Assembly (NCBI GenBank): GCA_002364975.1
Contig: DEYT01000161.1
Coordinates: 1 to 6,935 of the forward strand
Direction: 5' to 3'
Source of the DNA: Opitutia bacterium UBA3151
Lineage (GTDB): Bacteria > Verrucomicrobiota > Verrucomicrobiia > Opitutales > Seribacteraceae
DNA length: 6,935 nucleotides
The notes beneath the pieces were generated by a model. The model worked only from the letters and a program-made list of their open reading frames with translations, ran no database searches and was not told the DNA's origin. This document shows positions 6,130-6,935 of the stretch, piece after piece (the stretch's first letter is position 1; each line of letters begins with the position of its first letter). Position numbers and translations under genes: made by a program.

Positions 6130-6935
6130 CTATTCCAAAACCTGATTATTCTTTGATTTCTCACTTAACTCTGCGGCTAGTCTCTCACTTGCAGCCACCT
6201 GTCTTTCAGCCATTTTCTTTTTTAATATTTCATCACCAATCACACCCAGCAAAATTACTAAGCCAAGGATTCCAAATTCTAGGTGAGTCGAAATTCCGAC
6301 CATATTAATTGAGTTAAAAATTATCCTTATCACTGCGGCTGCAATGATAACACCGAGAATAGAGCCTTCTCCTCCCCTTAGGCTGCATCCTCCGAGCACC
6401 GCGGCAGCAATCGCAAAAAGTTCATAAAATTCACCCGTCTGGGCTGGTTGAACGGAGCCCAGTTCAAATGCGAATAAAATTCCCGCAATTCCAGCAAAGA
6501 AAGAGCATAAAACATAAGCAATAATTTTCATCCGATCGGTGTCGATTCCACTATATCGGGCACCCTCTTCATTATTTCCCAAGGCATATAAATATCGACC
6601 CCAGATTGTCTTTCGCAAAAAGACTGAACCGGCGATTGCAAGAACTAAAAGAAAAATTGCTGGGGTTGGAAGTTTGAAAAAACTTCCAATAGCAATTTGG
6701 CCGCTAAAAATAAAATCGAGGGTCAATATCCGTTCCAAGTTTTCAAACCCTAAGTCACCCTCTAGGGGTACGGGGCCCAAAGACTGATTGTCTGTTAACC
6801 AACGACTTAGGCTGCGATAAATCAACAGACCGCATAGAGTCACCACGAAAGGTTGGAGCTTTGCCTTGGTTATTAATAACCCGTGAAGCAACCCAATTAC
6901 GATGGACATGAGCAAGGTTAAACCAATGGCTAGGA
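6130..6935 (-). CDS. RbsC-type sugar ABC transporter permease, C-terminal part (5' end outside window)
   Basis: Inner-membrane permease subunit of a ribose/xylose-type (CUT2, RbsC family) ABC importer, which forms the sugar channel and couples to an RbsA-like ATPase and a periplasmic binding protein. The visible 267 residues are open to the window edge; the TTG and ATG codons near 6907-6915 are internal, because the residues before them (LAIGLT) continue a membrane helix and about 100 N-terminal residues of the family are missing. Markers, numbered from the first complete codon: LQPFVVTLCGLLIYRSL (26-42), the coupling-loop-like YALGNNEEGARYSGI (116-130), then AIAAAVLGGCSLRGGEGSILG (174-194), all close to what I recall of E. 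coli RbsC. Hydrophobic helices alternate throughout. An extra charged, helix-prone tail of about 30 residues follows the last membrane segment. The sugar specificity cannot be read from the permease; the nearby xylulokinase makes a pentose attractive. Confidence 0.92.
   Translation of the reverse strand, partial: LAIGLTLLMSIVIGLLHGLLITKAKLQPFVVTLCGLLIYRSLSRWLTDNQSLGPVPLEGDLGFENLERILTLDFIFSGQIAIGSFFKLPTPAIFLLVLAIAGSVFLRKTIWGRYLYALGNNEEGARYSGIDTDRMKIIAYVLCSFFAGIAGILFAFELGSVQPAQTGEFYELFAIAAAVLGGCSLRGGEGSILGVIIAAAVIRIIFNSINMVGISTHLEFGILGLVILLGVIGDEILKKKMAERQVAASERLAAELSEKSKNNQVLE

Noticed and set aside
6907..6915. TTG or ATG codons near the right edge as the permease start
   Set aside because: The frame stays open to the window edge, the preceding residues continue a membrane helix, and about 100 residues of the family N-terminus would be missing.

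Overview
The window looks like chromosomal DNA from a PVC-superphylum bacterium, most likely Verrucomicrobiota or Planctomycetota. The main reason is an adjacent gene pair typical of those phyla: a secreted PSCyt1/DUF1549/DUF1553 'planctomycete cytochrome' protein followed by a Tat-exported DUF1501 protein. Base composition is slightly AT-leaning, and none of the three visible start codons has a clear Shine-Dalgarno sequence. I cannot name a species.

All intact genes lie on the minus strand, so the biological order runs from right to left. (1) 6130-6935: the C-terminal part of an RbsC-type sugar ABC transporter permease whose start lies beyond the window, with a plausible intrinsic terminator just after its stop. 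(2) 5838-6112, plus strand: a short segment with three reading-frame breaks that recombines into a recognisable SelW/Rdx (SelT/SelW/SelH) family protein. It is a decayed gene, and it has also lost the first cysteine of its CxxC motif. (3) 5676-5837: a short spacer with a TTGACA-type promoter candidate for the next gene. (4) 1971-5675: a 1234-residue exported protein with two CxxCH haem motifs, DUF1549 and DUF1553 domains, and two related beta-sandwich-like modules between them. (5) 544-1959: a 471-residue DUF1501 protein starting 11 bases after gene 4, almost certainly co-transcribed. (6) 1-413: the first 137 codons of a xylulokinase, cut off by the left edge of the window.

The sugar permease and xylulokinase suggest a pentose uptake and phosphorylation locus. 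The cytochrome/DUF1501 pair sits between them. Its biochemical role is not established in the family, and a link to extracytoplasmic carbohydrate processing is inference from location and from the carbohydrate-binding-like modules. I saw no RNA genes, CRISPR arrays, insertion sequences or attachment sites. The least expected element is the broken SelW/Rdx gene in what would otherwise pass as an empty intergenic region.
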